Below, piece after piece: positions 26,297-36,051 of a stretch of 64,000 nucleotides of DNA. Source of the DNA: an uncultured Clostridium sp. (GTDB lineage Bacteria; Bacillota; Clostridia; TANB77; CAG-508). Below the pieces are notes generated by a model. The model was not told where the DNA came from, ran no database searches, and saw only the letters and a program-made list of their open reading frames with translations. A program made the translations under genes and the position numbers. How positions within the stretch are numbered: position 1 is the first letter of the stretch; each line of letters begins with the position of its first letter. The stretch lies in contig CANTGH010000001.1 of assembly GCA_947653235.1 (NCBI GenBank), positions 1 through 64,000 on the forward strand, written 5' to 3'.

Positions 26297-26972
26297 TCTC
26301 TATTTCCTCCCCAAATTCAATATCTCCACCTATAAAATTTCGCTGGATTTGTGTGCATGCTTCTTTTACGGAATATCCACCAGCTGCTGGATCGCATACA
26401 TAATCGTTTTCTTCTGTTACAGCTGAAATTAACTTTTTTTGTAATTCAATTGGCTTACTATGAGCATGTGTTTTTGCTACTTTTTCATCCCACACATCTG
26501 GAATATCATGCAATTTCCAAGTTACTTTCGCAAGTTTAGGCGCTTTTTGAAGAACCACTAAATATTCACTTTTTCGTCTGGTTCGATAACCCATTCCAAT
26601 TTTCATTTTATTCCACGTAATCATATCCACAATTTCCATGTTAGGTAAATCGTCAAACCAGCTTTTAACGCCCTCACACAAATGAAATTTATCAACCCAG
26701 AGAAATAAATAGCCACTCGGAAGCAAAACACGTTCAATTTGGACTAAAAAATCATGAATGGTTTCTTCACTCATTTGGATTAAAGAACTTCTATCTTTTC
26801 CCCTCTGTTTCCCTTCATTTCCATACGCCATTTTATCCAAAATTCCACGATATTGTGGATCGAAAAAAACTGCTTTTAATTGTCTATCCTTGATTTGTTT
26901 AAGCAACGCTAAACCATCGATTTTATTTCTATAATTCACTTCTATCTTTGCATTTTCAATTAATATTCCCAT
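26286..26972 (-). CDS. DNA adenine/cytosine-N4 methyltransferase, 228 aa
   Basis: An AdoMet-dependent amino-methyltransferase. Motif IV is FFDPQYRGIL (residues about 36-45, a variant of D-P-P-Y), and motif I is YVCDPAAGGYSVKEAC (about 192-207, D-P-x-x-G). IV preceding I in the chain is the permuted order of the beta class. SGYLFLWVDKFHL and YRTRRKSEYLVVLQK lie between. It probably protects DNA from the overlapping nuclease. It is the first gene after the valS-type T-box leader, so expression should rise when charged tRNA-Val is scarce. Confidence 0.85.
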   Translation of the reverse strand: MGILIENAKIEVNYRNKIDGLALLKQIKDRQLKAVFFDPQYRGILDKMAYGNEGKQRGKDRSSLIQMSEETIHDFLVQIERVLLPSGYLFLWVDKFHLCEGVKSWFDDLPNMEIVDMITWNKMKIGMGYRTRRKSEYLVVLQKAPKLAKVTWKLHDIPDVWDEKVAKTHAHSKPIELQKKLISAVTEENDYVCDPAAGGYSVKEACTQIQRNFIGGDIEFGEEIENED

Positions 26973-26999
26973 TTTTTCCTCCGTTTTTAATCTAAATCA

Positions 27000-27330
27000 A
27001 AAAAGCACTTCTCCTAAACCATAGGACGAAATGCTTCTATTTTCCGCGGTACCACCTAATTTAAAAGACAAGATAATCTCCTTTTTGAAATTATACCATC
27101 TTTTCTCTTATACGAGATGTTAACGTTTCTCAAACGAGCAAAGCTACTTTTGAAAACAAGCTATTTTTCAGGATTTTTGCTTGCCACTTGCTAAAAATGT
27201 TCACTTTGCCAACTCCAAAGCTACCTTCCATCGCTCTTTTCTATAAGAAGTTCTCAGCATACCACTTCTTTTCTCTTTTCTAGTAGATTTCGATGTACTC
27301 CTCTTTTTCATTGTTTTTGAATATCTATTT
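27000..27330 (-). promoter_or_regulatory. T-box leader, probable valine specifier
   Basis: Minus-strand leader with the T-box sequence AGGTGGTACCGCGGAAA (27041-27057) that base-pairs with the tRNA acceptor end, followed by a terminator stem (GAAGCATTTC / GAAGTGCTTTTTT, 27001-27040). Stem I lies at about 27190-27300 (GAAGTGGTATGC...AGAACTTC arm visible). A GTA triplet at 27222-27224 in the stem I region is the best specifier candidate and fits valine. The first genes downstream are the methyltransferase and nuclease, then valS. Confidence 0.88.
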
Positions 27331-27368
27331 ATATTTTATCATTTTTTTTAGAAATGTCAATACTTTTT

Positions 27369-28451
27369 TTAATATTCATACCATAATCCTTGTTCTTTTA
27401 ATTGTCGAACTAATCCTGTATGTTCCTCATACGTTTTCGTAAAATAAACTTTTTTATTTTTATCGGCTACAAAATATAGGTTATCACTTTTGGTATAACT
27501 TAAGGTAGCCAAAATGGCATTTTTACTTGGATTGCAAACAGGTCCAATAGGTAATTTTCCATCCATATTAGGACCACGTGTGTTATACGGATTTTCTGTT
27601 TTGATTTCTTTGACATACAAATCGCGTTCTCCCATGTCTACTTTAAAGGCATAATAAGCCGTCACATCACTTCCCAAACTCATGCCTTGCTCCAGACGAT
27701 GGATTAAAACACCTACAATTTCTTTTCGGTCTTCTTCACTAACTCCTTCCAATTCTGCAATAGAAGCCAATGTCATCAGTTCATGCACATTTGTGATTTT
27801 ATCTTTGTATTTGCTTAAAAAAGCGTCTGTATAATTTAAAACAACATTAAAAATCGTTCGAATAGAAACATCTTCGTTTTCAAAACTATATGTATCTGGT
27901 AATAAATAACCCTCCAATGGATAATAAATCGCATCGTCCTGGATAACATCTGTCAAAAACCAGTATTTTTCAATTAAAGAATTGATGTATTCTTTATCTT
28001 CTAATAATTGAAAAACTTCTTCCTCTGTATGGTTGGTTTTAGCCGCAATCGCTTTGGCTATACTTCTCATATTTTTTCCTTCAATAAAGGTAATTTTGAC
28101 TTCCTCGTTTACGACTTCTCCCTTTTGAATATGAGTCAAAATGGTTTCTAAATTTTCGCTATTGTTTAATTCATATTTTCCTGCTTTTAAACTGCTTTTT
28201 TCAGGATTTAATTTCAAATAAATTTTCATGACATTTGCATTTCGGATAATTCCCTTATTTTCTAGTAATTCTGCAATGGCAACAATGCCACTTTTTTCCT
28301 CAATTTCTATACGAATCATTTGTCCTTCTTGTTTTTTTACTGCTTGCTTTCCTTGCTGGTACCATACTCCCACTCCAATTATACTACTTACTATGATAAT
28401 GATAACAATAACTATACTAATACTAACGATTATTTTGTTTTTTTTACTCAT
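27369..28451 (-). CDS. mltG: endolytic transglycosylase MltG (YceG family), 360 aa
   Basis: A membrane-anchored lytic transglycosylase that ends nascent glycan strands. One N-terminal membrane helix (about residues 6-28), a LysM-like domain (about 45-115; EIEEKSGIVAIAELLENKG), then the YceG catalytic domain with YPLEGYLLPDTYSF, LMTLASIAELEGVSEEDRKE (catalytic Glu region, usually IVEKE; here AELE) and GPVCNPSKNAILATLSY. Length is typical for Firmicutes. The SH3/GH18-like gene lies just upstream (22-base gap), so both probably act on the cell wall. Confidence 0.93.
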   Translation of the reverse strand: MSKKNKIIVSISIVIVIIIIVSSIIGVGVWYQQGKQAVKKQEGQMIRIEIEEKSGIVAIAELLENKGIIRNANVMKIYLKLNPEKSSLKAGKYELNNSENLETILTHIQKGEVVNEEVKITFIEGKNMRSIAKAIAAKTNHTEEEVFQLLEDKEYINSLIEKYWFLTDVIQDDAIYYPLEGYLLPDTYSFENEDVSIRTIFNVVLNYTDAFLSKYKDKITNVHELMTLASIAELEGVSEEDRKEIVGVLIHRLEQGMSLGSDVTAYYAFKVDMGERDLYVKEIKTENPYNTRGPNMDGKLPIGPVCNPSKNAILATLSYTKSDNLYFVADKNKKVYFTKTYEEHTGLVRQLKEQGLWYEY

Positions 28452-28472
28452 TTTTTACTCCTATCTTTGGTT

Positions 28473-29652
28473 CTATTTTATGATAAAATCCACTTTATTT
28501 TTTATTTTTTCTAAATCCATTTGTTCCTTTGCTTTTACAATCACCTTCAAACCTGCTTCTTTGAATTTAGGCACTAACTCAATTATAAATCGATTAAAAC
28601 AATTCCATTCATCAATTGATTCAAATTCAATACAAATCCCTTGATATTGTTTTTGAATAACTTTCTGATAGATTTGATGAATGATTTGATTTCTCTGCTG
28701 ATATGTTGAAAAATGATGTGAAATCATTCCTTCTTTTTCTATTTTGCCAATAATCGCCATGTGATTTACATAAGTCCATTCATAAAATTTTTGATAATCT
28801 TCCGATTTTTCATCGATTTGCTCTAAGATTTGATTTTCTTTATCCAGTAAAAAATCTTTCAAAATAACAACATTTTCTTTTCCTTCTTGCACCTTGACTT
28901 CCTTGTATTGGTTTGATAATTTTGAATATTCCTCTAATACTTTTATTTCTGGTTTATCTTCGATAAATTCTTCTCGAAGTGTTTCTGGTTCAGAAAGACT
29001 TTTCTGCTTCAAATAGCCAATTTTGCCGTGTACTGCTTCTAACTTTTGAATAAGAGCCACTTTCCTCAACAACATATACTTCATCGCCTCTATGTAGCTT
29101 TTCAATCGTTCTTGCAAATGGACTCTTACTTGATTTAATCTTAGCCTCTTTTAAAACAATAGCCTTTTTTTGAGCTTTGGTTGTCGAATCCACAATGACT
29201 AAATTGGTTGTTTCATTAAATTGGGTTTCTATATCATACACAATTTCTAAATCCGAAATTGGTAAATAAATTTGAGAATCAATTTGCTTTAATTCTCCTT
29301 GCATAGGAACTTTTGAATCATTGACAGTCATTTGCTTTTCATTCAAATGTAAAATAGCAATATGTTTGTTATAAGTTGTAATCAATTCTTCGTTTTCGAT
29401 ATTATAATAAATTGTATCATCAAAAATCGATTGGATATCTTTTTGAGCCATGTATAAAACAGAATTTTCTACATATATTGGAGCAGATAGTTTCACAAAT
29501 TCATAATTGAAAAGCAAGCCAATGGATGCTGTTTGATTTTTATGCTTTCTGTGATAGCTCCTATTGGCAATCCCCCCAATCAAAACTATCAATAAAGCAA
29601 CCAAAAACATTCTTCTGATCCAAAATCGATTGAGTTTTTTCTTTTTTTTCAT
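28473..29652 (-). CDS. membrane-anchored SH3b/GH18-like protein, CGG +1 shift
   Basis: The upstream frame (220 codons) has one membrane helix (residues about 12-30), a copper-amine-oxidase-like domain (about 45-150) and an SH3b domain that breaks off at RSSTRQNWLF. Skipping the C of CGG at 29028 gives VRSSTGKIGYLKQKSL, the normal last strands of a bacterial SH3b domain, and joins 184 further residues to a total of 392. The C-terminal part contains YQGICIEFESIDEWNCFNRF, the pattern of the catalytic strand of GH18-type (YaaH/CotQ-like) glycosidases. I infer a cell-wall or spore cortex-binding protein. The C-terminal frame has no start of its own at the right place. Confidence 0.85.
29026..29028 (-). 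other. CGG +1 recoding site 8 (SH3b domain)
   Basis: ACA-CGG-C: skipping the C at 29028 gives ACA-GGC-AAA-ATT (T-G-K-I). It is the only site with GGC, showing that the fourth base of CGGN is free. Confidence 0.88.
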
Positions 29653-29800
29653 GCCTTCCTCTTTTTACTTTTTATGGATTTATCATACCATAAAAAAAAA
29701 AGAATGTAAACAACAAACAAAATAATTTATAAAATTTTAAGAAATAGCATTTTTTTGAAAAATATTACAAAAAACTCTTTCTTTCTTCCTAAATATGTTG

Positions 29801-29806
29801 TATAAT
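29801..29806 (+). promoter_or_regulatory. candidate -10 box of the nfeD-SPFH operon
   Basis: TATAAT preceded by TG-rich sequence (ATGTTG), 54 bases before the nfeD start. No convincing -35 box at the right distance, so it may be an extended -10 promoter. Confidence 0.45.
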
Positions 29807-29859
29807 AATATTTGTACATAAATGTATTGTTTAAGAAATAAAAAGTGAGGTGATTTTTT

Positions 29860-30285
29860 ATGTGGAAACTTTGGCTAATTTTTTCAGGAATTTTCTTGAT
29901 CATTGAAATTGGAACTGTGGGCTTTTTGGTTTTCTGGTTCGCGATTGGTGCTTTGATTGCAATGGTGGCAAGCTTTTTTATCGAAAGTGTTGTCGCACAA
30001 ACAGCCATTTTTGTTGTCTCTTCAACGATTTTGCTTTTTGCCACAAGACCTTTTGTGAACAAATTTGCCAAAACTGAAAACACGACCAAAACAAATGCTT
30101 TTTCCATTGAAGGAAAAAAAGGAAAAGTCATTCAAACCATTGACCCTATCGAAGGAACTGGTCAAATCAAAATTAGTGGCGAAGTTTGGTCTGCAAAATC
30201 ATTGGATAACACAACTATTTCGCAAGATACAGAAGTTATCATTGAAAGAATTGATGGTGTCAAAGCCATCGTAAAACCCGTTTAA
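29860..30285 (+). CDS. NfeD-like membrane protein, 141 aa
   Basis: Starts at ATG 29860 behind AGGTGA. Two to three hydrophobic segments (about residues 3-22, 27-46 and 48-64) are followed by a small OB-fold domain (about 80-141; GKKGKVIQTIDPIEGTGQIK, GEVWSAKSLD). NfeD proteins are encoded next to SPFH proteins and help organise membrane microdomains; here the SPFH gene follows after 20 bases. No in-frame CGG. Confidence 0.9.
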   Translation: MWKLWLIFSGIFLIIEIGTVGFLVFWFAIGALIAMVASFFIESVVAQTAIFVVSSTILLFATRPFVNKFAKTENTTKTNAFSIEGKKGKVIQTIDPIEGTGQIKISGEVWSAKSLDNTTISQDTEVIIERIDGVKAIVKPV

Positions 30286-30305
30286 AAAGAAAAGGAGGAT
30301 TAAAA

Positions 30306-31238
30306 ATGGGATTTTTATTAGTCGTATTTATTCTTATTGTTATTTTAGCATTCAAAACAATTAAAGTTGTTAGACAATCTGAAGTTTATATTATTGAAAG
30401 GTTAGGAAAATTTCATAAAGTCGCAGAAGCTGGTCTTACCATTATTGTGCCTTTTATTGATACCGTTCGTTCTGTTGTAAGCTTGAAACAACAAACAATG
30501 GATATTCCACCACAAGGCGTTATCACATCTGATAATGTTACCATTACCATTGATACCGTTGTCTTCTACAAAATTACAGATCCTGCCAGAGCCGTTTATG
30601 AAATTCAAAGTTTGAAAAAAGGAATTGAATATTTATCCATCACCACTATTCGTGATATTGTTGGAAAAATGGAATTAGACGAAACCTTTAGTTCAAGAGA
30701 TGTCATCAATGAAAAACTAAGAGTTATTTTGGACGAAGCAACCGATGCTTGGGGTTGTAAAATTGACCGTGTAGAAATCAAAGATATCACGCCACCTGCT
30801 GACATTCGTGATGCCATGGAAAAACAAATGAACGCAGAGCGCAACAAACGTGCTTTAATTCTAGAAGCAGAAGCTGAAAGACAATCGGCTATTACTTTAG
30901 CAGAAGGACGCAAACAAGCAGCCATCTTAGATGCTGAAGCAGATCGTGAAGCCAAAATCAGACGTGCCACTGGTGAAGCAGAAGCTATCAAACAAGTCGC
31001 TGACGCCAAAGCACAAGAAATTCAAATGGTTTATGATGCCATCAAAAATGCTAATCCAGACGAAAAATTGGTACAAATCAAATCTTTGGAAGCACTTCAA
31101 GAAGTTGCCAAAGGCGAAGCCAACAAAATCTTCATTCCTTTTGAAGCAACCTCTGCTTTAAGCAGTTTAGGTGCTGTAAAAGACGTGATGACAGATGGAA
31201 GAAAAGCGAAAAAGGTGAAAAATCCTTTTGAAGAATAA
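30306..31238 (+). CDS. SPFH/band-7 family protein (QmcA/stomatin-like), 310 aa
   Basis: Starts at ATG 30306 behind AAGGAGGATTAAAA. One N-terminal membrane helix (residues 2-20), the SPFH domain (about 21-180; VRQSEVYIIERLGKFHKVAE, VVSLKQQTMDIPPQGVITSD), then a long alanine/glutamate-rich coiled coil (about 170-250; NKRALILEAEAERQSAI) and a short tail. It forms ring-like oligomers in membrane microdomains and may scaffold proteases. It is the second gene of the nfeD operon and ends before a strong terminator. Confidence 0.94.
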   Translation: MGFLLVVFILIVILAFKTIKVVRQSEVYIIERLGKFHKVAEAGLTIIVPFIDTVRSVVSLKQQTMDIPPQGVITSDNVTITIDTVVFYKITDPARAVYEIQSLKKGIEYLSITTIRDIVGKMELDETFSSRDVINEKLRVILDEATDAWGCKIDRVEIKDITPPADIRDAMEKQMNAERNKRALILEAEAERQSAITLAEGRKQAAILDAEADREAKIRRATGEAEAIKQVADAKAQEIQMVYDAIKNANPDEKLVQIKSLEALQEVAKGEANKIFIPFEATSALSSLGAVKDVMTDGRKAKKVKNPFEE

Positions 31239-31242
31239 TAGA

Positions 31243-31285
31243 TAGAAAAGAGAAATGCTTGGTTTCCCAAGCATTTCTCTTTTCA
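31243..31285. terminator. bidirectional terminator after SPFH gene
   Basis: AAAAGAGAAATGCTTGG and CCAAGCATTTCTCTTTT form a near-perfect 17-bp stem between the convergent SPFH gene and the gene at 31301. Confidence 0.85.
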
Positions 31286-31300
31286 CTTTTCAACAAGCGT

Positions 31301-31780
31301 TTAATGAATATCGATAGTAAACTCAAAACAGAAGTCCCCAAACCATACCACTTCATCGGACTTAGAATACGACATTTTGATAGAATAATTGTCCCTTATA
31401 TAAAATGGCAAATTCGTCTTTTCTCTTAAGTCTTCAACAATTTTAGAAAACATCGTGAACATTTTTTCTTCTAGCTGTTTTCTTAAATCTTCTTTTGCTT
31501 CGTTATCATCCTGCAATAATATTTCTTTGCACTGTTTTCTATCTTCTTGACTTAAAAAAACTCCTACCTTCTCAGAGAATCCAGTCTCCGTTGTTATTTT
31601 TTTGTTCCCATCTTCGCCAAAAATTCCCTGGTTCACAAGATCTTCCACTATGCTATTCATGAGCCGCAAATCTTTTAAGATTTCTTCCAATTTCTCTTGC
31701 CCTTTTTCCGTTATTTCATTGATCTTGTCCACGTACTTCCGCAGTTCACTTTTGGAACTGGAATTATCCTTTTTTTCCAT
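31301..31780 (-). CDS. coiled-coil hypothetical protein, probably acquired, 159 aa
   Basis: Starts at ATG 31780 behind GAGAGGA. The product is charged and mostly helical (residues 10-130 likely coiled coil; EITEKGQEKLEEILKDL), ending in a beta-rich segment YSIKMSYSKSDEVVWFGDF. No family is recognised. It uses CGG as an ordinary codon twice (codon 14 at 31739-31741, codon 39 at 31664-31666). Skipping the C at either would hit a stop within about ten codons, so it cannot follow the CGG rule of the other genes. Composition is also less A/T-rich. I infer recent acquisition; it may not be made at full length in this host. Confidence 0.65.
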   Translation of the reverse strand: MEKKDNSSSKSELRKYVDKINEITEKGQEKLEEILKDLRLMNSIVEDLVNQGIFGEDGNKKITTETGFSEKVGVFLSQEDRKQCKEILLQDDNEAKEDLRKQLEEKMFTMFSKIVEDLREKTNLPFYIRDNYSIKMSYSKSDEVVWFGDFCFEFTIDIH

Positions 31781-32192
31781 AAATTTTTCCTCTCTTTCTA
31801 TTTTTAATACATAAATTATATCACATTTTATGTACTATGTCAAGTTTCTCTATAACAACACATCTATTTTCAAAAACGCCCCAATAAGCCATTTTAATTA
31901 AATTTTTGACATAAATCATTACTTGTGCAGCAAAACGCTTCCTGTGTAGCTATTTTGGCCCTCTACGTGCATAAAATTTTATCATCACAAAAAAATCACT
32001 TTTGAAAGAACCTCCTAATAGCCCCAAAACGGCCCTTTTATGGTGTAAGTGTACATAAAATATGAATCAAAGCTAATCTTTCTTAAAATGGCGATTTTCG
32101 ACCTTTAAAAGCATATATACCTTTATCACTTGGAAAAAATTATTAAAAAATCAATTTAGTTCTTATTTCCTAAAACCTTCATACAATAAGTC
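31781..32192. other. 412-base gap, no gene recognised
   Basis: No credible frame on either strand. The stretch has short G+C-rich islands unlike its neighbours (for example around GCCCCAAAACGGCCC at about 32021 and TTTTGGCCCTCTACG at about 31954). It follows the acquired-looking gene at 31301 and may be part of the same imported segment. Confidence 0.4.
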
Positions 32193-32204
32193 AAGGTGAT
32201 TTTT

Positions 32205-33537
32205 TTGAACAAAAAATTGAAAGCATTTTTAATAAATAGTTTGATTGTAACCATTAGCTCTATTATTTTTCGCGTGTTGGCTATTTTTTTTAATCGTTAC
32301 ATTACCGAAAAAATTGGTAAAGAAATGTTGGGTGTTTTTCAATTAGTAATGTCTGTTTACTTATTTGGCATAACCCTTGGAACATTTGGCATTAATTTTG
32401 CTGTAACACGTTTGGTGGCAGAAGAATTGGCAATTGGCAACCCTGAAGGCGTTCGAAAAATTGCCAAACGTTGCATTGGTTTAAGTTTTATTTGCGGATT
32501 CATAGCAAGTAGTTTATTTTTGATATTTTCAGATTTTATTATTGAAAATTGTCTACATAATAAAGTGTCTCAAAATGTCATTTATACCATGTGTTTAGCA
32601 CTTCCCCTAATTTCGATGTCATCAGCTATTTCTGGATATTTTGTTGCCATTAGGCGTGTATATAAATCAACAATTGCACAGTTTTTTGAACAAATTATCA
32701 AAATTGGAATTACTGCTTTTTTCTTGAATTTATTTTTGCCAAATGGATTGGAATATGCCTGTTTTTCACTTATTTTAGGAGATCTGATTTCCGAGCTCTT
32801 TTCCTTTGTTTGCAACTATGCACTCTACCGCCACGATGTAAAAATCTATCAAACAGCCTACTGTATTCATCAGACACCATTGTATTATCCTAAAAAAATC
32901 TTCAAAATCTCTTTACCAGTTGCTATTACTACCTTTATTCGTTCTGGTTTATCAACTTTAAAACAAATTCTCATTCCACTTAGTTTTGAAAAAGGCAAAA
33001 TGGATTGCTCCAAAGCATTATCGATTTATGGAGAAATCAATGGAATGGCAATGCCAATTGTGGTATTTCCAAATGTTATTTTCTCATCTATCAGCAATTT
33101 ATTTGTACCAGAATTTGCAAGTTATAACGCACAAAATCGTGATCAAACCATTCAAAAAATAACTTCTACGATTTTTAGCATTTCAGCATTTTTTTGTGTT
33201 ATTACAAGCCTATTTCTTTTTTTCTTCGCCAAACATTTAGGTATATGGATTTATAAGGACCTTACCATTTCAAATTACATCAGAATTTTGGCACCTTTAT
33301 CTTTTTTCATTTTGCTGGATTGTGTGATTGATAATATTTTAAAAGGCTTGGATGCTCAAAATACAGTCATGGTGATTAATATTCTAGATACTTTAGCAGA
33401 TGTCATTTTAATTTATACATTGGTTCCAAAATTTCGGAATTTTAGGATATATCCTTTCCATGTATTTTAGTGAAATATTTAATTTTGTTTTGAGTACGAT
33501 AAAATTGCTAAAAATTGTGTATTTTAAGCAAAAATAA
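32205..33537 (+). CDS. SpoVB/MurJ-family lipid flippase, CGG +1 shift
   Basis: A MATE/MOP-superfamily transporter with about 12 hydrophobic helices; relatives flip lipid-linked cell-wall or spore-cortex precursors. The start is uncertain: TTG 32205 has AAGGTGA at good spacing, while the in-frame GTG 32196 lies inside that site. The zero frame ends NFRIYPFHVF. Skipping the C at 33435 gives LVPKFGILGYILSMYFSEIF and 33 residues up to TAA 33537, completing the last helix. Total about 443 aa, short for SpoVB (about 520) but with a complete end next to a terminator. Confidence 0.82.
33435..33437 (+). other. CGG +1 recoding site 9 (SpoVB-like)
   Basis: TTT-CGG-A: skipping C33435 gives TTT-GGA-ATT-TTA-GGA (F-G-I-L-G), the standard start of the last helix in this family. 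The zero frame runs on 11 codons to TAG. Confidence 0.85.
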
Positions 33538-33561
33538 AGAGAGGTTATCTCCTCTCTTTAT
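33534..33561. terminator. bidirectional terminator between flippase and rny
   Basis: AAAGAGAGG-TTAT-CTCCTCTCTTT forms a tight stem immediately after the flippase stop reached by the shifted frame. Its position supports the shifted stop rather than the zero-frame one. Confidence 0.75.
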
Positions 33562-35106
33562 TTATTTGGCATAATCCACAACTCTTGATTCACGAATAAC
33601 ATTTACTTTTATGGTTCCTGGATATTCCATTTCACTTTCTACTTTTTTGGCAACTTCCCTTGCCATAATGACCATTTCACTATCCGAAACTTTTTCTGGT
33701 TTTACCACAAGTCTTACTTCACGACCTGCTTGTATCGCAAATGATTTTTCAACACCTTCAAATGAATTAGCAATTTCCTCTAATTTTTCTAATCGTTTGA
33801 TATATGTTTCCAAAGTTTCGCGTCTTGCACCTGGACGTGATGCAGAAATCGCATCAGCTGCCTGAACCAAAATAGCTTCTATGGTTTGTGGTTCTACATC
33901 GCCATGGTGAGCTTGTACTGCATTGATGACAATATTATTTTCTTTATACTTTTTCAAAACCTCTACACCAATTTCAACATGAGTTCCTTCCATATCATGA
34001 TCCAATGCTTTTCCAATATCATGCAATAATCCAGCACGTCTTGCAATTTTGGAATTGACACCTAATTCATCTGCCATCATTCTTGCTAAATTGGCTACTT
34101 CCATTGAGTGATTTAAAACATTTTGCCCATAACTTGTCCTATATTTTAATTTTCCAATCAATTTGATTAATTCTGGATGCAAATTATTAACGCCTGTCTC
34201 TAAAGCTGCTCTTTCTCCAGCTTCTTTAATGGAAGCCATAACCTCTTCTTTCGCTTTTTCAACCATTTCCTCAATTTTAGCTGGGTGAATTCGACCATCA
34301 TCGATTAACTTTTCTAAAGCAATTTTGGCAACTTCTCTTCGAAGTGGATCAAATCCCGAAATAATGACAGCTTCTGGGGTATCATCAATGATTAAATCTA
34401 TTCCTGTTAATGTTTCTAATGCTTTGATGTTTCTTCCTTCTCGACCAATAATTCTACCTTTCATTTCGTCACTTGGTAAAGCTACTACAGATACAGTTGT
34501 CTCAGATGTATGGTCTGCAGCACATTTTTGAATTGCATTTCCAATAATTTCTCTCGCATTTTTATCCGCAGCTTCTTTGGCTTTGATTTCCAATTCTCTG
34601 ATTTTGATAGCTTTTTCTTGCGTTATTTCTTGTTCTAAATTTTCTAGCAAGAACTTTTTGGCTTGTTCTTGCGTCAAACCTGAAATTCTTTGTAGTTCTT
34701 CCATTTTTTTGTCATGTAAACCTTCTACTTCTTGCCTTTTTTGTTCTGTTTCTGCAATTTTTCTTTCTAATTCTTTTTCTTGCGAGTCCAAAAGCATTAC
34801 TTTTTTTTCAAAATTTTCTTCTTTTTGAATCAATCGCTTTTCTTGTGATTGAATGTCGCCCCTTCTTTCCTTCATCTCTTGATCTAATTCATTTCGTATT
34901 TGCAAAGCTTCTTCCTTAGCTCTTATCAATTCTTCTTTTCTAGCATTTTCAGCTTCTATTTTTACATTGTCTATAATTCTTTTTGCTTCTTTTTCTGCAC
35001 TTTGAATTTTAGATTCTGCTGTTTTCTTTCTAATTTTTACTCCGACTGGAATAAATACAACAGCTGAGACAAGAATCGTGGCAACAATAATCATAACAGT
35101 TTGCAT
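33562..35106 (-). CDS. rny: ribonuclease Y, 514 aa
   Basis: Membrane-anchored endoribonuclease initiating mRNA decay. One N-terminal membrane helix (residues 3-24), a long coiled coil (about 30-195; rich in E/K/A), a KH domain (about 205-270; [20 protein letters not shown]), and an HD domain (about 330-425; [19 protein letters not shown] with the catalytic HD). Length matches B. subtilis RNase Y (520 aa). GAAAAGAGG lies before the start. It stands alone between a terminator and rlmB. Confidence 0.97.
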   Translation of the reverse strand: MQTVMIIVATILVSAVVFIPVGVKIRKKTAESKIQSAEKEAKRIIDNVKIEAENARKEELIRAKEEALQIRNELDQEMKERRGDIQSQEKRLIQKEENFEKKVMLLDSQEKELERKIAETEQKRQEVEGLHDKKMEELQRISGLTQEQAKKFLLENLEQEITQEKAIKIRELEIKAKEAADKNAREIIGNAIQKCAADHTSETTVSVVALPSDEMKGRIIGREGRNIKALETLTGIDLIIDDTPEAVIISGFDPLRREVAKIALEKLIDDGRIHPAKIEEMVEKAKEEVMASIKEAGERAALETGVNNLHPELIKLIGKLKYRTSYGQNVLNHSMEVANLARMMADELGVNSKIARRAGLLHDIGKALDHDMEGTHVEIGVEVLKKYKENNIVINAVQAHHGDVEPQTIEAILVQAADAISASRPGARRETLETYIKRLEKLEEIANSFEGVEKSFAIQAGREVRLVVKPEKVSDSEMVIMAREVAKKVESEMEYPGTIKVNVIRESRVVDYAK

Positions 35107-35265
35107 AATTGTTTACCTCTTTTCTATTAAATTTTCAATGTACAAATAAATTATTATAAATCTATGACAATATAGATATAATTTATATTGTAATTTTCCT
35201 ACATACTATTTTATATGTATATTGCCAAACTGTCAAGTGTTTTTTGATAGAAATCTATAAAATAT

Positions 35266-36039
35266 TTATATTTTTTGCTGATTGGTTTGTTGCCTAACAA
35301 CTTCATACAGAATAATTCCGCTTGCCACTGAAGCATTTAAGGATGTTATTTCTCCCTTCATTGGAATTTTGACTAAACTATCCACATTTTGTTTTACTAA
35401 TTTACTCATACCAAAACCTTCACTTCCAATTACAATTCCAATCGGACCTGTCCAATCTTGTTCATCATAATTTTTTTCAGCAGTTCCATCCGTTCCGATA
35501 ATCCATAAACCATTTTCTTTTAATTCTCGAATTGCTTCATTCAAATTATTGACACGAGCAACTTTCATGTAAGTTGTCGCTCCTGCTGATACTTTACTCA
35601 CTGTACTATTGACTGATGCACTTCTTCTTTTGGGAATAATCACTCCATGAACACCTGCTGTTTCTGCTGTTCGAATAATCGCTCCCAAATTATGTGGATC
35701 TTCAATACCATCCAATAGTACAACAAATGGACTTTCCTGTTTTTGTTTGGCTAACTTTAAAATATCTTGTATTTGGCAATAATTAAACGGTGGTACAATC
35801 GCAATAATCCCTTGATGATTTTGATTTGTTAATGCATCCAACTTAGTTTTGTCAACTTCTACTAAAATCACTCGTGCCTCTTTTGCTTTAGCAATAATTT
35901 CATGAATAGAACCATGTTTTTCGCCTCTTTCGACGAATATTTTATTGATATCTCTTTCCGATTTTAGTAATTCTAATACAGCATTTCTTCCATAAACAAT
36001 ATCTTCATAGCTAGTTTCTGTTTTACGATTTTTTTCCAT
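35266..36039 (-). CDS. rlmB: 23S rRNA (guanosine-2'-O)-methyltransferase RlmB type, 257 aa
   Basis: A SpoU/TrmH-family enzyme for 2'-O-methylation of 23S rRNA (G2251 in E. coli). The N-terminal substrate-binding domain (residues 10-90; VYGRNAVLELLKSERDINK) is followed by the knotted catalytic domain: LDGIEDPHNLGAIIRTAETA (about 107-126), PKRRSASVNSTVSKVSAGA, GIVIGSEGFGMSKLV and IPMKGEITSLNASVASGI. It follows lepA by 12 bases on the same strand and is probably co-transcribed. Confidence 0.95.
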   Translation of the reverse strand: MEKNRKTETSYEDIVYGRNAVLELLKSERDINKIFVERGEKHGSIHEIIAKAKEARVILVEVDKTKLDALTNQNHQGIIAIVPPFNYCQIQDILKLAKQKQESPFVVLLDGIEDPHNLGAIIRTAETAGVHGVIIPKRRSASVNSTVSKVSAGATTYMKVARVNNLNEAIRELKENGLWIIGTDGTAEKNYDEQDWTGPIGIVIGSEGFGMSKLVKQNVDSLVKIPMKGEITSLNASVASGIILYEVVRQQTNQQKI

Positions 36040-36051
36040 TCTTTTCTCCTC

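Noticed and set aside
26286..26972. Methyltransferase as an orphan regulatory methylase
   Set aside because: It overlaps a gene with a PD-(D/E)XK signature, which makes a restriction-modification pair more likely.
34325..34828. Plus-strand open frames inside rny
   Set aside because: Serine/leucine-rich shadows of the coiled-coil coding sequence on the other strand.
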